From JABABV01 sp965222755 (GTDB lineage Bacteria > Bacillota_I > Bacilli_A > Mycoplasmatales > JABABV01), in assembly GCA_965222755.1 (NCBI GenBank), contig CBDCUK010000001.1:620001-684000 (forward strand): DNA of 64,000 bases, read 5' to 3'. The notes under the pieces are model-generated. The model had not been told where the DNA came from and made no database searches. It worked only from the letters and a program-made list of their open reading frames with translations. The translations under genes and the position numbers were made by a program. Below, one piece after another: positions 20,488-31,443 of the stretch (position 1 is the stretch's first letter; the number at the start of each line of letters is the position of its first letter).

Positions 20488-21498
20488 ATGAATAAAAAAC
20501 ATAATTGCTGCGAAGATAATAATTATAATGTTGTTTTATTTTCGTTATCATCATCAACCGAATTAGCTAGAAAAACATCAGATATTTTAGGAATACCTTT
20601 AAGCAAAGTTGATATTACCAAATTTGCTGATGGGGAAATTCTAACAGTAGCCAGAGAATCTGTTCGAAATAAAAAAGTCTTTGTTTTCCAATCTACCGAT
20701 GCCCCAGTTAATGATAATCTTATGGAATTATTAATTTTTATGGATGCTTTAAAAAGAGCTGGAGCCGCTACTATTAATGTTATAAATCCTTATTATGGAT
20801 ATGCGAGACAAGATCGTAAAGTTCATGGTAGACAACCAATTACTAGTAGATTAATTGCCAATTTATTTGAAACAGCAGGCGCAACTCGTTTAATTACTTT
20901 TGATTTTCATTCACCACAAATTCAGGGATTTTTTAATATCCCAGTCGATGATTTAAAAGGTCTTTTCGTACTTATGGAATATTTTGCACAAAAAAATATT
21001 CAAGATTTAGTTATTGTTGCTCCCGATCAAGGTGGAGTTGCTAGAGCTCGTTATTTAGCAGATTTATTTCATGCTAAAGTAGCAGTCATTGATAAAAGAC
21101 GTAGCAATCCAAACCAATCAGAAATCATGGGAATACTAGGAGAAGTTAAAAATTCTAACTGTATTATTATTGATGATATGATTGACACTGCTGGAACAAT
21201 TGTCAAAGCAGCTGAAAAAGTTAAAGAATTAGGCGCAAAAGATATTTATATTGCTGCCGTTCATGGTGTATTATCAAACCCAGCAAGTCAGCGTTTAGCT
21301 AATGCTCCAGTTAAAGAAGTTGTTATTACTGATACTATTAAAACAGATCATGAAAAACATTTCCCTAAATTAAAAGTTATCTCAGTAGCTTCTTTCTTAG
21401 CTAAAACAATTAGCGTTACGATTAATAATGAATCAATATCAAACGAATATACTTCAATTATTGAAAAAATTAAGAAAATTGTAAAAAATAATGAATAA
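20488..21498 (+). CDS. prs: Ribose-phosphate pyrophosphokinase
   Basis: Prs makes PRPP from ribose-5-phosphate and ATP, the donor for Hpt and other salvage transferases. The 336-aa protein has FADGEI, the YYGYARQDRK flexible loop, VAPDQGGVARAR and the PRPP-binding DDMIDTAGTI. The extra ~15 residues at the N-terminus (MNKKHNCCEDNN) are poor in homology. It starts two bases after the glmU-type gene stop and overlaps the next gene by 8 bases. Confidence 0.97.
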   Translation: MNKKHNCCEDNNYNVVLFSLSSSTELARKTSDILGIPLSKVDITKFADGEILTVARESVRNKKVFVFQSTDAPVNDNLMELLIFMDALKRAGAATINVINPYYGYARQDRKVHGRQPITSRLIANLFETAGATRLITFDFHSPQIQGFFNIPVDDLKGLFVLMEYFAQKNIQDLVIVAPDQGGVARARYLADLFHAKVAVIDKRRSNPNQSEIMGILGEVKNSNCIIIDDMIDTAGTIVKAAEKVKELGAKDIYIAAVHGVLSNPASQRLANAPVKEVVITDTIKTDHEKHFPKLKVISVASFLAKTISVTINNESISNEYTSIIEKIKKIVKNNE

Positions 21499-22339
21499 AA
21501 ATAATAATAAAATTATGGCCTTTGATATTGATGGCACGTTATTAACGAAAAATCGTAAGATTCTAGATTCGACTAAATCAAGTATTAAGAAACTTCAAAA
21601 AGCCGGATACACTACTATTATTTGTACTGGTAGATTATATTCTCACTCAACACAAATCGCAGAAGAAATTGGTAATATTGATTATATAGTTTCTTGTAAT
21701 GGAGCTCAAGTTTATGATGTAAAAACAAAAAAAATCATCTATACTAAACCCCATGATACTAAAAATGCTCATTTAATTATTGAAGAGTTAAAGAAAATCG
21801 GTATTGGAGCAACAATTTATGGTGAGCACGATGTTCACTATTTACATCATGATAATGATGATAAATCATTAAAATTGTTCGAAGGTTATTATCGAAATTT
21901 TAAAAGTCATTTAAATGATAAAAATGTGCAACAATTTATTGATAGCCATAAAATTTTAAAAGTTTTAATTTACTTTGAAGATGTTGATAAAGCTGCCAAA
22001 ATTACGAAAGAATTACAGGAAAAATTTCAAGATTTTGCTTATATTGTTAGAGGATCTGAAACAGCAGTCGAATTTAGTGTTAAAAACACTTCAAAAGCAA
22101 CTGGTGTTCAAGAAGTTTTAAAACGTTTACATTTATCAGCTAATGATTTAGTGGCTATTGGTGACTCAGAAAATGATATCGAAGTTTTAAAAATGGCTAA
22201 TTTAGGTATTGCTATGGGTAATGCGCTAAAAATTGTTAAAGAAGCATCTGATGTCGTCACTAAAGATAACGATAATCATGGAATTGAACACGCAATCAAA
22301 ACTTTCGTTCTTAAAGATAATAAAGAAAATGATAAATAA
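21491..22339 (+). CDS. Cof-type HAD-superfamily hydrolase
   Basis: The 282-aa protein has HAD motif I FDIDGTLL, motif II CTGRL, motif III Lys region KATGVQEVLK and motif IV GDSENDIEVL, with a C2-type cap between II and III. Cof-like members dephosphorylate sugar phosphates, FMN or pyridoxal phosphate; the substrate here is not predictable. It overlaps prs by 8 bases and is three bases from pth. Confidence 0.93.
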   Translation: MNKNNNKIMAFDIDGTLLTKNRKILDSTKSSIKKLQKAGYTTIICTGRLYSHSTQIAEEIGNIDYIVSCNGAQVYDVKTKKIIYTKPHDTKNAHLIIEELKKIGIGATIYGEHDVHYLHHDNDDKSLKLFEGYYRNFKSHLNDKNVQQFIDSHKILKVLIYFEDVDKAAKITKELQEKFQDFAYIVRGSETAVEFSVKNTSKATGVQEVLKRLHLSANDLVAIGDSENDIEVLKMANLGIAMGNALKIVKEASDVVTKDNDNHGIEHAIKTFVLKDNKENDK

Positions 22340-22342
22340 TTT

Positions 22343-22909
22343 ATGAGTAATTTAAAATTAATCGTTGGACTTGGTAATCCGGGAAAAGAATATCAAGCAA
22401 CGCGACATAATATTGGATTTAGCGTTATTGATAATTACTTAGATAAAAATAATATTAGTTTTGATAAAAATAAATTTAATGGTATTTTCATCAAAACTAG
22501 AATTTTTAACCAAGATGTTATCATTGCTAAACCTTTAACTTATATGAATTTATCAGGAGAGTTTGTTGCTAATATTAAAAGTTTTTTTAATATTAGCATT
22601 CCTAATATTTTGGTTATTTATGATGATAAAGATTTAAATAGTGGTGCATATAAATTGCGTCCTAAAGGATCAAGTGGGGGTCAGAATGGAATGAAAAATA
22701 TCATTAATCATTTAAAAACTCAAGATGTTAAACGTTTGAAAATTGGTATTGGTTCAGATAAACCTTTTAAAACCCGAGATTATGTATTACAAAAATTTAG
22801 TAAAGATCAAAAAAAATTACTAAATGAAGTTATTGATCTTAGTACAAAGATAATTGATGATTTTATAAAAGATAGTGATTTTACTAAATTAATGAATGAT
22901 TATAATTAA
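22343..22909 (+). CDS. pth: Peptidyl-tRNA hydrolase
   Basis: Pth frees tRNAs from dropped-off peptidyl-tRNA. The 188-aa protein has VGLGNPGKEYQATRHNIGF with the catalytic His, PLTYMNLSG, DDKDL and GSSGGQNGMKNI, all characteristic. Its stop overlaps the tilS ATG by one base. The order prs-pth is conserved with Bacillus. Confidence 0.97.
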   Translation: MSNLKLIVGLGNPGKEYQATRHNIGFSVIDNYLDKNNISFDKNKFNGIFIKTRIFNQDVIIAKPLTYMNLSGEFVANIKSFFNISIPNILVIYDDKDLNSGAYKLRPKGSSGGQNGMKNIINHLKTQDVKRLKIGIGSDKPFKTRDYVLQKFSKDQKKLLNEVIDLSTKIIDDFIKDSDFTKLMNDYN

Positions 22910-23835
22910 TGATCATTCCTCAATTAAATCTTTCACATAATCAAAAATATTTAGTTGGTTGTTCGGGAGGACCAGATAGTATTTTACTTTTGCATATTCT
23001 AAAAATGCAAAAATACGATATTATTGCTTGCCACGTTAATTATCATAAAAGAATAACATCAAATCGCGATCAAAAAATTATGATAGATTTTTGTCAACAA
23101 AATAAAATTGAGTTTCAAATATTAGAAATGAATCAAGAAAATTATTCAAAATACAAAAAAATTAATAATTTTCAAAATAAAGCTCGAAAAATCAGATATG
23201 ATTTTTTTCGAAAAGTAGCAGATGAAAACAATATTAACAGTGTTTGTATAGGTCATCATCGTGATGATTTTTTAGAAACAGCAATTTGACAAGAAGAAAT
23301 TAAAAAAACCCAACTAAATTTTTACGGTATCAAAGAATCAATAAATTTATTTGGATTAAATATTTTTCGACCATTAATGAATTATTATAAAACTGATATT
23401 TTAGAATATTTAGATCATCATGATATTAAATATGGGATTGATGAAAGTAATAATAGTGATAATTATACTCGTAATAAAATACGTCATACATTATCGTCTA
23501 AAACTCTGAATCAAAAAAATATGATGATTAAACATTACCAAGATCTCAATAAAAAGTTGGCAGTTTTAGAAATAGAAATTAATAATGATTTTATCAAATG
23601 ACAAAAAAATAATTTTGAAATTGATTTTATTAATAATGTCGATATTATAAAACGAAAAAGATTAATATTTAAATATATTTATAATTATAATTTAGAAGTT
23701 AGCTTATCTGAGAGCAAATTAAATTCAATTTGTGATTTTTTATTAAAAAAAGATCACCGAAAAATGTATCGAATCGGGAGTCAGATATACTTAACTAAAA
23801 AAAGAAATTTCCTTGCTTTTATCAGTAAAAAATAA
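22909..23835 (+). CDS. tilS: tRNA(Ile)-lysidine synthase
   Basis: TilS converts C34 of the CAU-anticodon tRNA-Ile to lysidine so that it reads AUA. The 308-aa protein has the PP-loop SGGPDS at ~19-24, HVNYHKR and GHHRDDFLET. It is shorter than the ~430-aa typical enzyme but similar to small mollicute forms; the C-terminal domain is reduced. Two in-frame UGA codons encode Trp. It is followed by hpt and ftsH, as in Bacillus. Confidence 0.93.
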
Positions 23836-24006
23836 TATAATTATTTAATCTAATAATATAATGAAAATTTTTGCAATTTATCGCAATTTATCATAAATTA
23901 GATAATTAATATTTTGAATATTTATAATTAATAATGAATTACCTATTGAGTGAAACAGATTAAACAATAAAGTAAAAAGTTTTGTTCAAAGAAAGTGAAT
24001 TTAATA

Positions 24007-24552
24007 ATGAAAACTTCAGATCCCCGTGTATCAGAAATACTTATTACTTATGATCAAATATCAAATAGGGCAGTTGAAGCTGCTAAATGAATTGATACAA
24101 CATATGCAAATAAAGAAGTTATTTTAATCGGTATTCTTAAAGGTTGTATCCCTTGAATGCAAGAAGTATTTAAACATGTATCAATAGATGCTTCGATTGA
24201 TTTTATGGCAATTTCTTCATATCACGGATCTCATAAAAGTTCTGGTAGTGCAAAAATTGTTATGGATATAAATGCTGAAATAGAAGGTAAAGAAGTTATT
24301 ATAATTGAGGATATCGTTGATTCTGGTATTACAATTAGTAAAATTAAAGAATATTTACAAATTAAAAAAGCAAAAAGTGTCAAAATTCTAACATTCCTAA
24401 ATAAAAAAGAAGGTCGCAAAGTTAATCTTGAAGTAGATTGAATTGGCTTTGAAATACCATTTAAATTTTTAGTAGGATTTGGATTAGATTATGAAGAGAA
24501 GTTTCGTAATTTACCATTTGTTGGAGTATTAAACGAATCAGAATATAAATAA
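24007..24552 (+). CDS. hpt: Hypoxanthine(-guanine) phosphoribosyltransferase
   Basis: Hpt condenses hypoxanthine or guanine with PRPP to IMP or GMP. The 181-aa protein shows ILKGC (dipeptide loop), the FMAISSYHG flexible loop and the PRPP-binding IIIEDIVDSGITI, plus FLVGFGLDY near the end. It lies in the conserved tilS-hpt-ftsH order. A 170-base gap upstream contains AT-rich DNA with the short direct repeat GCAATTTATC (near 23874-23892), and no recognised element. Confidence 0.95.
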
Positions 24553-24602
24553 TATATTATTAAAAATTATCTCAACCATTAGATAGGAGAGATTATAAAG
24601 TT

Positions 24603-26702
24603 ATGAACAATAATAACAACCCAAATATAAAAAATAACAAAAAGAACAAGAACAAAAATAGCTTATTAATACCTTTGATTATTATTGGTGTAATACTATT
24701 GTTAATTATTATTTATTATGTTTTTCATCATAATAAATTAATATCTCTAGATCAATTTAACACTTGAATAACTGATGCCTCACAAGGTAAGGGTCATTTC
24801 GGAAGTTTAAAATTTGATGATAATTATCATAATGCTAGCGGAGTGTTTATTGACGCTTCCGGTGTTAGCCATCGATTTGTTGTTGGTTTACCACCTGTAG
24901 GAGATTCTGTTTATTCAGGAATCATCGCAGCATTATCAGGAGCTGGAATTAAATATAATTATCAAAACTTTTCAGCACCAACATTCTTTCACACATTTTT
25001 AACAACTTGAGTACCATTTATTTTAATTTCTGGATTAATTTTTTGATTATTCACAAAAATGTCTACTGGAGGAGCAGGGAGTAAATTAACATCTCTTGGA
25101 AAAAGTAGAGCGCGTCTTGAAAAATCTAGCGTTAAATTTAGCGATGTTGCTGGTAACGAAGAAGCCAAGCAAGAAGTTCGTGAAATCGTTGACTTTTTAA
25201 AATTTCCTGCAAAATATTTAAAAGTAGGAGCTCGTATTCCTAAAGGGGTTTTACTAGGTGGAGCACCCGGAACCGGGAAAACTCTATTAGCCAAAGCAGT
25301 AGCTGGGGAAGCTGGAGTACCATTTTTCTCAATGTCTGGTTCAGAATTCGATGAAATATTCGTTGGTGTTGGAGTTGCGCGTGTACGAAGTTTATTCGAA
25401 CAAGCGAAAAAAAATGCACCATGTATTATTTTTATTGATGAATTAGATGCTGCAGGACGTAAACGTAATTCTGGTCAATTATCAGTTAATGAACAAACAT
25501 TAAATCAATTATTAACAGAAATGGATGGATTCAAAACAGCTCAAGGAGTTGTTATTATTGGGGCTACAAATAGACCCGATGTCTTAGATCCAGCTTTATT
25601 AAGACCTGGTCGATTTGATCGTTTAATTACAATTGCTTTACCCGATATTAAAGAACGTGAAGCAATCTTAAAAGTTCATTCACGTGGTAAGAAATTTGAT
25701 GATTCAATTCTATTTTCTAATATTGCAGCTAGAACACCTGGTTTTTCAGGAGCGCAATTAGAAAACGTTATTAACGAAGCATCAATCCTAACTGTTCGTA
25801 ATAATATTCCTTTAATCACAAGAGAAGAAATCGATGAAGCGATTGACCGAGTATCATTTGGTCCGGCAAAAGTATCACGTATAATTTCTCCTGAAGAAAA
25901 ACAAATGATTGCTTTTCACGAATCAGGTCACGCTGTTGTTGGTTTAAGTTTACCTGATGGAAACATTGTTCATAAAGTAACAATTATCCCTCGTGGTCAA
26001 GCTGGTGGATATAACTTAATGATGCCTCGTAAAGAGAAATATACAAAAACAAAACTTGAGTTATTATCTTCAATTGCATCATATATGGGTGGTCGCGCTT
26101 CTGAGGCTATTATGTATGGTGAAGACCAAATTTCAACTGGAGCTCATAATGATATTGAGCAAGCAACAAATATTGCCCGTAAAATGGTAACCCAATATGG
26201 GATGTCTAGTTTAGGAGCAGTTCAATATGAACGCGAAGAAGGGTCAATGTTCTTAGGAGCAGATCGTAAAACACGTGATTATTCAGGACAAATTGCTTTT
26301 GAAATCGATAAAGAAGTTCGAGCTATTATTGAAGAAGCATATAAAAAAGCGAAAGCGATAATTGAAAAACGTAAACCGTTATTACATGCTTTAGCTGATG
26401 CTTTAATTAAACAAGAAACTTTAGTAAAAGAAGAGATTGAGTATATTGAAAAACATGGTAAATTACCAACTAAATCTGTGGTAAATACTAATGACAAAAA
26501 TCTTAAATCAAAATTGCAAAATGCTGTTAAAAATATTAATAACGAAAAAGAAGTTCAACCAACTTCAAAACTTGAAATTAATAAAAAATGATTGAAGCAA
26601 GAGCCTTCAAAAACTAAAGTAAATGCAAAACCAAAAACTAAAGTAGCTCAAAATTCAAAAACAACAAAACCAAAAGATACAAATTCGAAAGAAAAAGTTT
26701 AA
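24603..26702 (+). CDS. ftsH: ATP-dependent zinc metalloprotease FtsH
   Basis: This 699-aa membrane-anchored AAA+ protease degrades misfolded membrane and regulatory proteins. An Asn/Lys-rich N-terminus precedes one membrane helix (~22-42); a second helix (~134-150) follows a ~95-residue external domain. Then come Walker A GGAPGTGKT (~217), pore loop IFVGVG, Walker B IIFIDELDA, the SRH arginines (RPGRFDR) and the zinc site HESGH (~439). The Lys/Thr-rich tail is low complexity. In-frame UGA codons near both ends are Trp. Confidence 0.97.
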
Positions 26703-26727
26703 TTTAATAACAAAAAATAATTTATTA

Positions 26728-26765
26728 AAGTGGTAATTTTAATTGCAAAATTAAGATTACTGCTT
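26728..26765 (+). other. Long stable hairpin with GCAA tetraloop in the ftsH-rsmG gap
   Basis: The two arms pair over about 17 bp with two G-U pairs and close on GCAA (26745-26748), a GNRA-type tetraloop. No T-tract follows, so it is not a standard terminator. It may be an RNA processing or stability element between ftsH and rsmG. Confidence 0.6.
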
Positions 26766-26790
26766 TAGTAATGTAATGGTGGTGTCAAAA

Positions 26791-27492
26791 ATGACAATTG
26801 AACAATTCCAAAATATTTTAGCAAAACATAATATTAGTGTTAGTGAAGATCAACTTTCACAATTTGAAATATATTTTAATTTGCTAACCGAATGAAATCA
26901 GAAAATGAATTTAACTGCAATAATTGCAAAACCAGCAGTTTATGAAAAACATTTTTTCGATAGTCTGATCATTATGGAAAAATTAAGTTTTAATAACCGT
27001 TCTTTGGCAGATGTTGGATCTGGAGCAGGATTCCCAGGAATTCCTTTAAAAATCTTAAATCCAAATATGCAATTAACTATTATTGAACCGAATAATAAAA
27101 GATGTTCATTTTTAAAAGAGTTAATTACTACTTTGAAATTAACAGATGTTAAAATTTTAAATCAAAGATCAGAAGATCTTAAAAATTTAGCTAATAGTTT
27201 TGATTTTGTTTGTTCGCGTGCCGTTGCAAAATTAAGTATTTTATTAGAAATAACTAGTTTCTTAGCAAAACCACAAGGAATTATTATTGCCTTTAAAGGT
27301 AGAAAATTTCAAGAAGAAATTGATGAGGCTAAAAATGCCTTTGACGTTTTAAACTTAGCTATTAAAGAAATTCAAATTTTAAAACTATTTAGTAACCAAG
27401 ACATTAGAGCAAATATTATGATTGAAAAATTAAAAAATGCAAATTTAAAATATCCGAGAAATTTTGGACAAATTAAAAACAATCCTCTGTAG
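26791..27492 (+). CDS. rsmG: 16S rRNA (guanine-N7) methyltransferase RsmG
   Basis: RsmG (GidB) methylates G527 of 16S rRNA. The 233-aa protein has the helical N-terminus with NLLTEWNQKMNLTAI, the SAM-binding motif DVGSGAGFPGIPLKI, IIEPNNKRCSFL and CSRAVAKL. The start at ATG 26791 follows GGTGGTG; an internal ATG at 26905 would remove conserved sequence before an in-frame UGA-Trp. Dus follows. Confidence 0.95.
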
Positions 27493-27510
27493 AGGAAAAG
27501 GAGTAGCACT

Positions 27511-28488
27511 ATGTTTAAAATCGGTAATGTAAAAATTGAATCACCAATTATTTTGGCGCCTATGGCAGGAGTTACTAATGTGGCTTATCGCATTTTAGCA
27601 AGAAGATATGGTGCTGGATTAGTTTGTGCTGAAATGGTTTCTGATATGGGATTAATTTCTGGAAATGAAAAAACATGAAAAATGCTTCGTGTTCACCCAG
27701 AGGAACATCCGGTATCAATGCAAATTTTCGGATCAGATAAAAAAACAATTTTAGAAGCTGCTAAAATCGTGGATCAATATAGTGATGCTGATATTATTGA
27801 TATTAATATGGGTTGTCCGGTTCCAAAAATTGCTCTTAGATCTCAAGCTGGATCAGCATTACTAAAAGATATTGATAAAATTAGAGATATCATTAGTAGT
27901 GTTGTCAAAGTTGTAAAAAAACCAGTAACTTTAAAAATTCGATCTGGTTGAGATGAAGAAAGCATTAATGCTGTTGAAATCGCTAAAGTTGCGGAAGCAG
28001 CTGGGGCTAAAGCAATTATTGTTCATGGTCGAACTCGATCACAATTTTACCGCGGTAAAGCTGATTGAGATTTAATCAAAGCTGTCAAAGAAGCTGTTAA
28101 AATACCTGTTATTGGTAATGGTGATGTTAGTGATGCCCAAGACGCTCTTGATAAAATTAATTATTCAGGAGTAGATGGTATTATGATTGGTCGCGGAGCA
28201 CAAGGAAACCCTTTTATTTTTGCAGAAATAAATTATTTCTTAGCTCATAAAAAACATTTGCCAAGACCAAGCGATGAAGTTATATTAAAAACAATTGTTG
28301 AACATGCTAATAACTTGATTGCTTTAAAAGGTGAAAAAACGGCGATTTTAGAAATGCGTGGACATTTAGTTAACTATGTTCGTAAAATGCCTAATAATAA
28401 AAAAATTAAAAATGAAATTTATAAAATTAATAATTTAAAAGAATTAATCGATATTTGTAAAAAATATTTTGACATGAAAGGAAAATAA
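27511..28488 (+). CDS. dusB: tRNA-dihydrouridine synthase
   Basis: This flavoenzyme reduces specific uridines in tRNA D-loops. The 325-aa protein has ILAPMAGVTNVAYR (FMN-binding start), the catalytic Cys in NMGCPVPK, KIRSGWD, VHGRTRSQFY, GNGDV and MIGRGAQGNPF. The closest match is the DusB group, typical for Firmicutes next to lysS. AAGGAG precedes the ATG. Confidence 0.93.
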
Positions 28489-28490
28489 AG

Positions 28491-29969
28491 ATGAGAAAAT
28501 TCACTGAACAAGAACAGATTAGAAGAGATAAATTAGCATATATTAAAGAAAATCATTACGATCCATTTGGTTATACTAAATTTAGCAGTAATAGTAATTC
28601 AAAAGATTTAATTGCTAAATATGAAAATTTTTCAAAAGAAGAAATTAGTAGTTTACAACAATCTCCAATTATCATAGCGGGACGTTTAATGTCGCGAAGA
28701 GGATCATTTGCTCATATTAAAGACTCTTTTGGAAAAATCCAACTTTATATTCCTAAAAAAGAACTTGATGAAAAAACCCAAGATCTAATCAAATATTTAG
28801 ATTTAGGTGACATTATTGGGATCGAAGCTAAACTAATGAAAACTAATAGCGGAGAACTAACATTAAGAGTTCAAAAATTATTCTTATTAAGTAAAGCACT
28901 AAGACCATTACCAGAAAAATTTCACGGTCTAGTTGATAAAGAAGAACGTTTTCGTCGTCGCTACGTTGATTTAATTATGAATGACAAAGTGAAAGAAACT
29001 TTCATTATTAGAAGTCAAATAATTTCTTTAATGCGCCAATTTTTCAATCAGAAAAATTTCATGGAAGTTGAAACACCAGTTTTACACTCTATTTTAGGTG
29101 GAGCAGCAGCAAAACCGTTCATTACACATCATAATGCTTTAAGTCGAGAATTTTATTTACGTATTGCTACTGAATTACATTTAAAACGTTTAATCGTTGG
29201 TGGTTTTGATGGTGTATATGAAATCGGACGTATTTTTCGTAATGAAGGAATGGATGCAACTCATAATCCAGAATTCACATCTTTAGAAATTTATGCCGCT
29301 TATCAAGACATGGAATATATGATGGGTTTAACGCAAAATGTTATTCAATATATTGCTAAAGAAATCTCAAAAGTTAAAATTAATTATAAAGGTCACGATT
29401 TAGATTTGAGTCAAGATTTCCGTCGTGTTCATATGGTTGATTTAATAAAAGAGAATACTGGTGTTGATTTCTGAAATGACATGACATTTGCAAATGGAAA
29501 AGCATTAGCAAAAGAACATCATGTTAAATTAGAAGATCACCATCATAGTATCGGACATATTATTAATTTATTTTTTGAAGAATTTTGTGAAGAAAAAATT
29601 ATTGAACCAACATTTGTATTTGGTCATCCAGTTGAAGTTTCGCCATTATCAAAAAGAAATAATAAAGATTCTCGCTTTACTGATCGTTTTGAATTATTTA
29701 TTTGTCAAAAAGAATATGCCAATGCTTTTGCTGAATTAAATGATCCAATTGATCAATATCAACGTTTTGAAAATCAATTAAAAGAAAGTTCGCTAGGTAA
29801 TGAAGAAGCTAGTGGAATGGATATTGATTTTATTGAAGCTTTAGAACACGGAATGCCTCCAACTGCCGGTTTAGGAATTGGAATTGATCGTCTAATTATG
29901 CTATTTACTAATAATGAAACTATTAGAGAAGTAATTTTCTTCCCGCATATGAAAGAACGTAATGAATAA
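28491..29969 (+). CDS. lysS: Lysyl-tRNA synthetase, class II
   Basis: LysS charges tRNA-Lys (a tRNA-Lys gene with anticodon TTT lies at 63646). The 492-aa length is standard. The OB-fold anticodon-binding domain (residues ~55-150, with IIIAGRLMSRRG) is followed by class II motif 1 (VETPVLH), motif 2 (FRNEGMDATHNPEFTSLE) and motif 3 (GLGIGIDRLIML). It starts two bases after dus and overlaps the glycosyltransferase gene by 8 bases. Confidence 0.97.
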
Positions 29970-30924
29970 AAAACCATTATTATCAATTGGAATTCCAACT
30001 TATAACAATGCTTATTATTTAGGGATGTTATTAGATAGTATTTTATCAAGCGCTAAAGGATTTGAAGAATATTTAGAAGTCGTTGTTTTGGATGACGGTT
30101 CAACTGATAATACGATAACAATTGTTGAAAGCTATGTTAAAAAATATCACTTTATTAAATTGATTTCCCAAAAAAACCAAGGTATAGCTAATTCCCGAAA
30201 TAATCTTTTAAAATTAACCAATTCTAAATATCACTGATTTATAGATAGCGATGATATTTTAAATTCAAATGCAATTTCTGAAATTATTAATTTAATTAAA
30301 AGAAATCCTGGTGTAGAAATAATAAATATAAACATTGGTATTTTTCATAATAATTCAAATGATTTTTCTGATATTAAAAAACTGGATAATTATAAACTAG
30401 CGATTAATTTTGAATATGCTTCATTATGAATCAGAATTATTAAAAAATCTTTATTTAAAAATGAAATCTTTCCAAATATTGCTTATGAAGATTTAGCAGT
30501 AGTTTTTAATGTTATTAAAAAAGCCAATGTTAAAAATATCAAAAACATTACAAAAACTTTATTATTTTATAGAATTCATAGTAATTCATTAACGCGTACT
30601 AAAAATGATAAAATTTTTAGTTTGATAAATGCTTTAGAATATGGTTCTAAAAATTTAACAATTTTAGAAACAAAAACTCTTTACCAAATTCATTTAATCA
30701 CTTTTAATTCATATTTTATTTTCAAACATAAAAGTCTTACTTATAAAGAAAAAAAACAAAAAATAAAAGCTAATATAGATTTAATGAAATATACTTTTGG
30801 TAAAAAAGCTTTAAAAATCGAAAAAAAACAAATGAGTTTTCGAGTAAAAATGGCTTTTCTATTAATCAAATATCGTATGTTTTTAGTGTTTAAAATATTA
30901 TCAGTATTTTCTAATCGCGATTAA
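29962..30924 (+). CDS. Family 2 glycosyltransferase
   Basis: The 320-aa protein has a GT-A domain: LSIGIPTYNNAYYL at the start, VVLDDGSTDNT (nucleotide-sugar binding), SQKNQGIANSRNN, and the DxD-like FIDSDDI. The C-terminal ~100 residues are basic and rich in Lys and Phe, perhaps for membrane association. Donor and acceptor are unknown; glycolipid or capsule-like glycan synthesis is the usual role in mollicutes. Translation is coupled to lysS by overlap. Confidence 0.9.
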
Positions 30925-30973
30925 ATGTGATATCATATATTTAATTATTCAATAAAATTTAAACAGGAGTATT

Positions 30974-31396
30974 ATGTTGCAAATTAATCTTAAAAATCAG
31001 ATTATAAAATATACTAATAACATCATTAGTATATTTTATAATATAGATATTAATTTATTTGTAACTAATAACTTTGAAAAATTAAGTTTTTTTAAAAAAA
31101 GAAAATTAATTAAGCGCATCTCAAAAATTAATATTGATGAAATAATTCAAATTAATAGTTGAGCTACGGAAAATCAATTATCAAAAAAAGACTTAAAAAT
31201 TTTATATAAAAAATTATTAAAATTTCATAAATTATTAAAAGATCTTAATATTGAATTTCAAGATTTTGCAGATTTATTTAATTTTATCAATTCATATAAT
31301 ATGGAAATTATTGATCCTGAAACAAATCATTCTTCAGTGTCTTTTAATTTTTCAAAAATTGAAAAAAATTTAAAACATTGTACCTGATTAGAATAA
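30974..31396 (+). CDS. Hypothetical small Lys/Ile-rich protein
   Basis: The frame of 140 residues starts MLQINLKNQIIKYTNN behind an ACAGGAG site and uses two in-frame UGA codons for Trp (in NSWATE and near the end). It is predicted mostly helical, basic in the middle (FFKKRKLIKRI), with no signal peptide or membrane helix. I do not recognise it. It has a 49-base gap from the glycosyltransferase gene and precedes the large exporter gene. Confidence 0.65.
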
Positions 31397-31443
31397 ATAC
31401 CTTTTAGTTAGTTTTGTCGAATTAACTAAGGAGGTAGTAAAAT

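Noticed and set aside
24989..25294. Minus-strand open frame inside ftsH
   Set aside because: It lies opposite the conserved AAA core of ftsH and has no ribosome-binding site.
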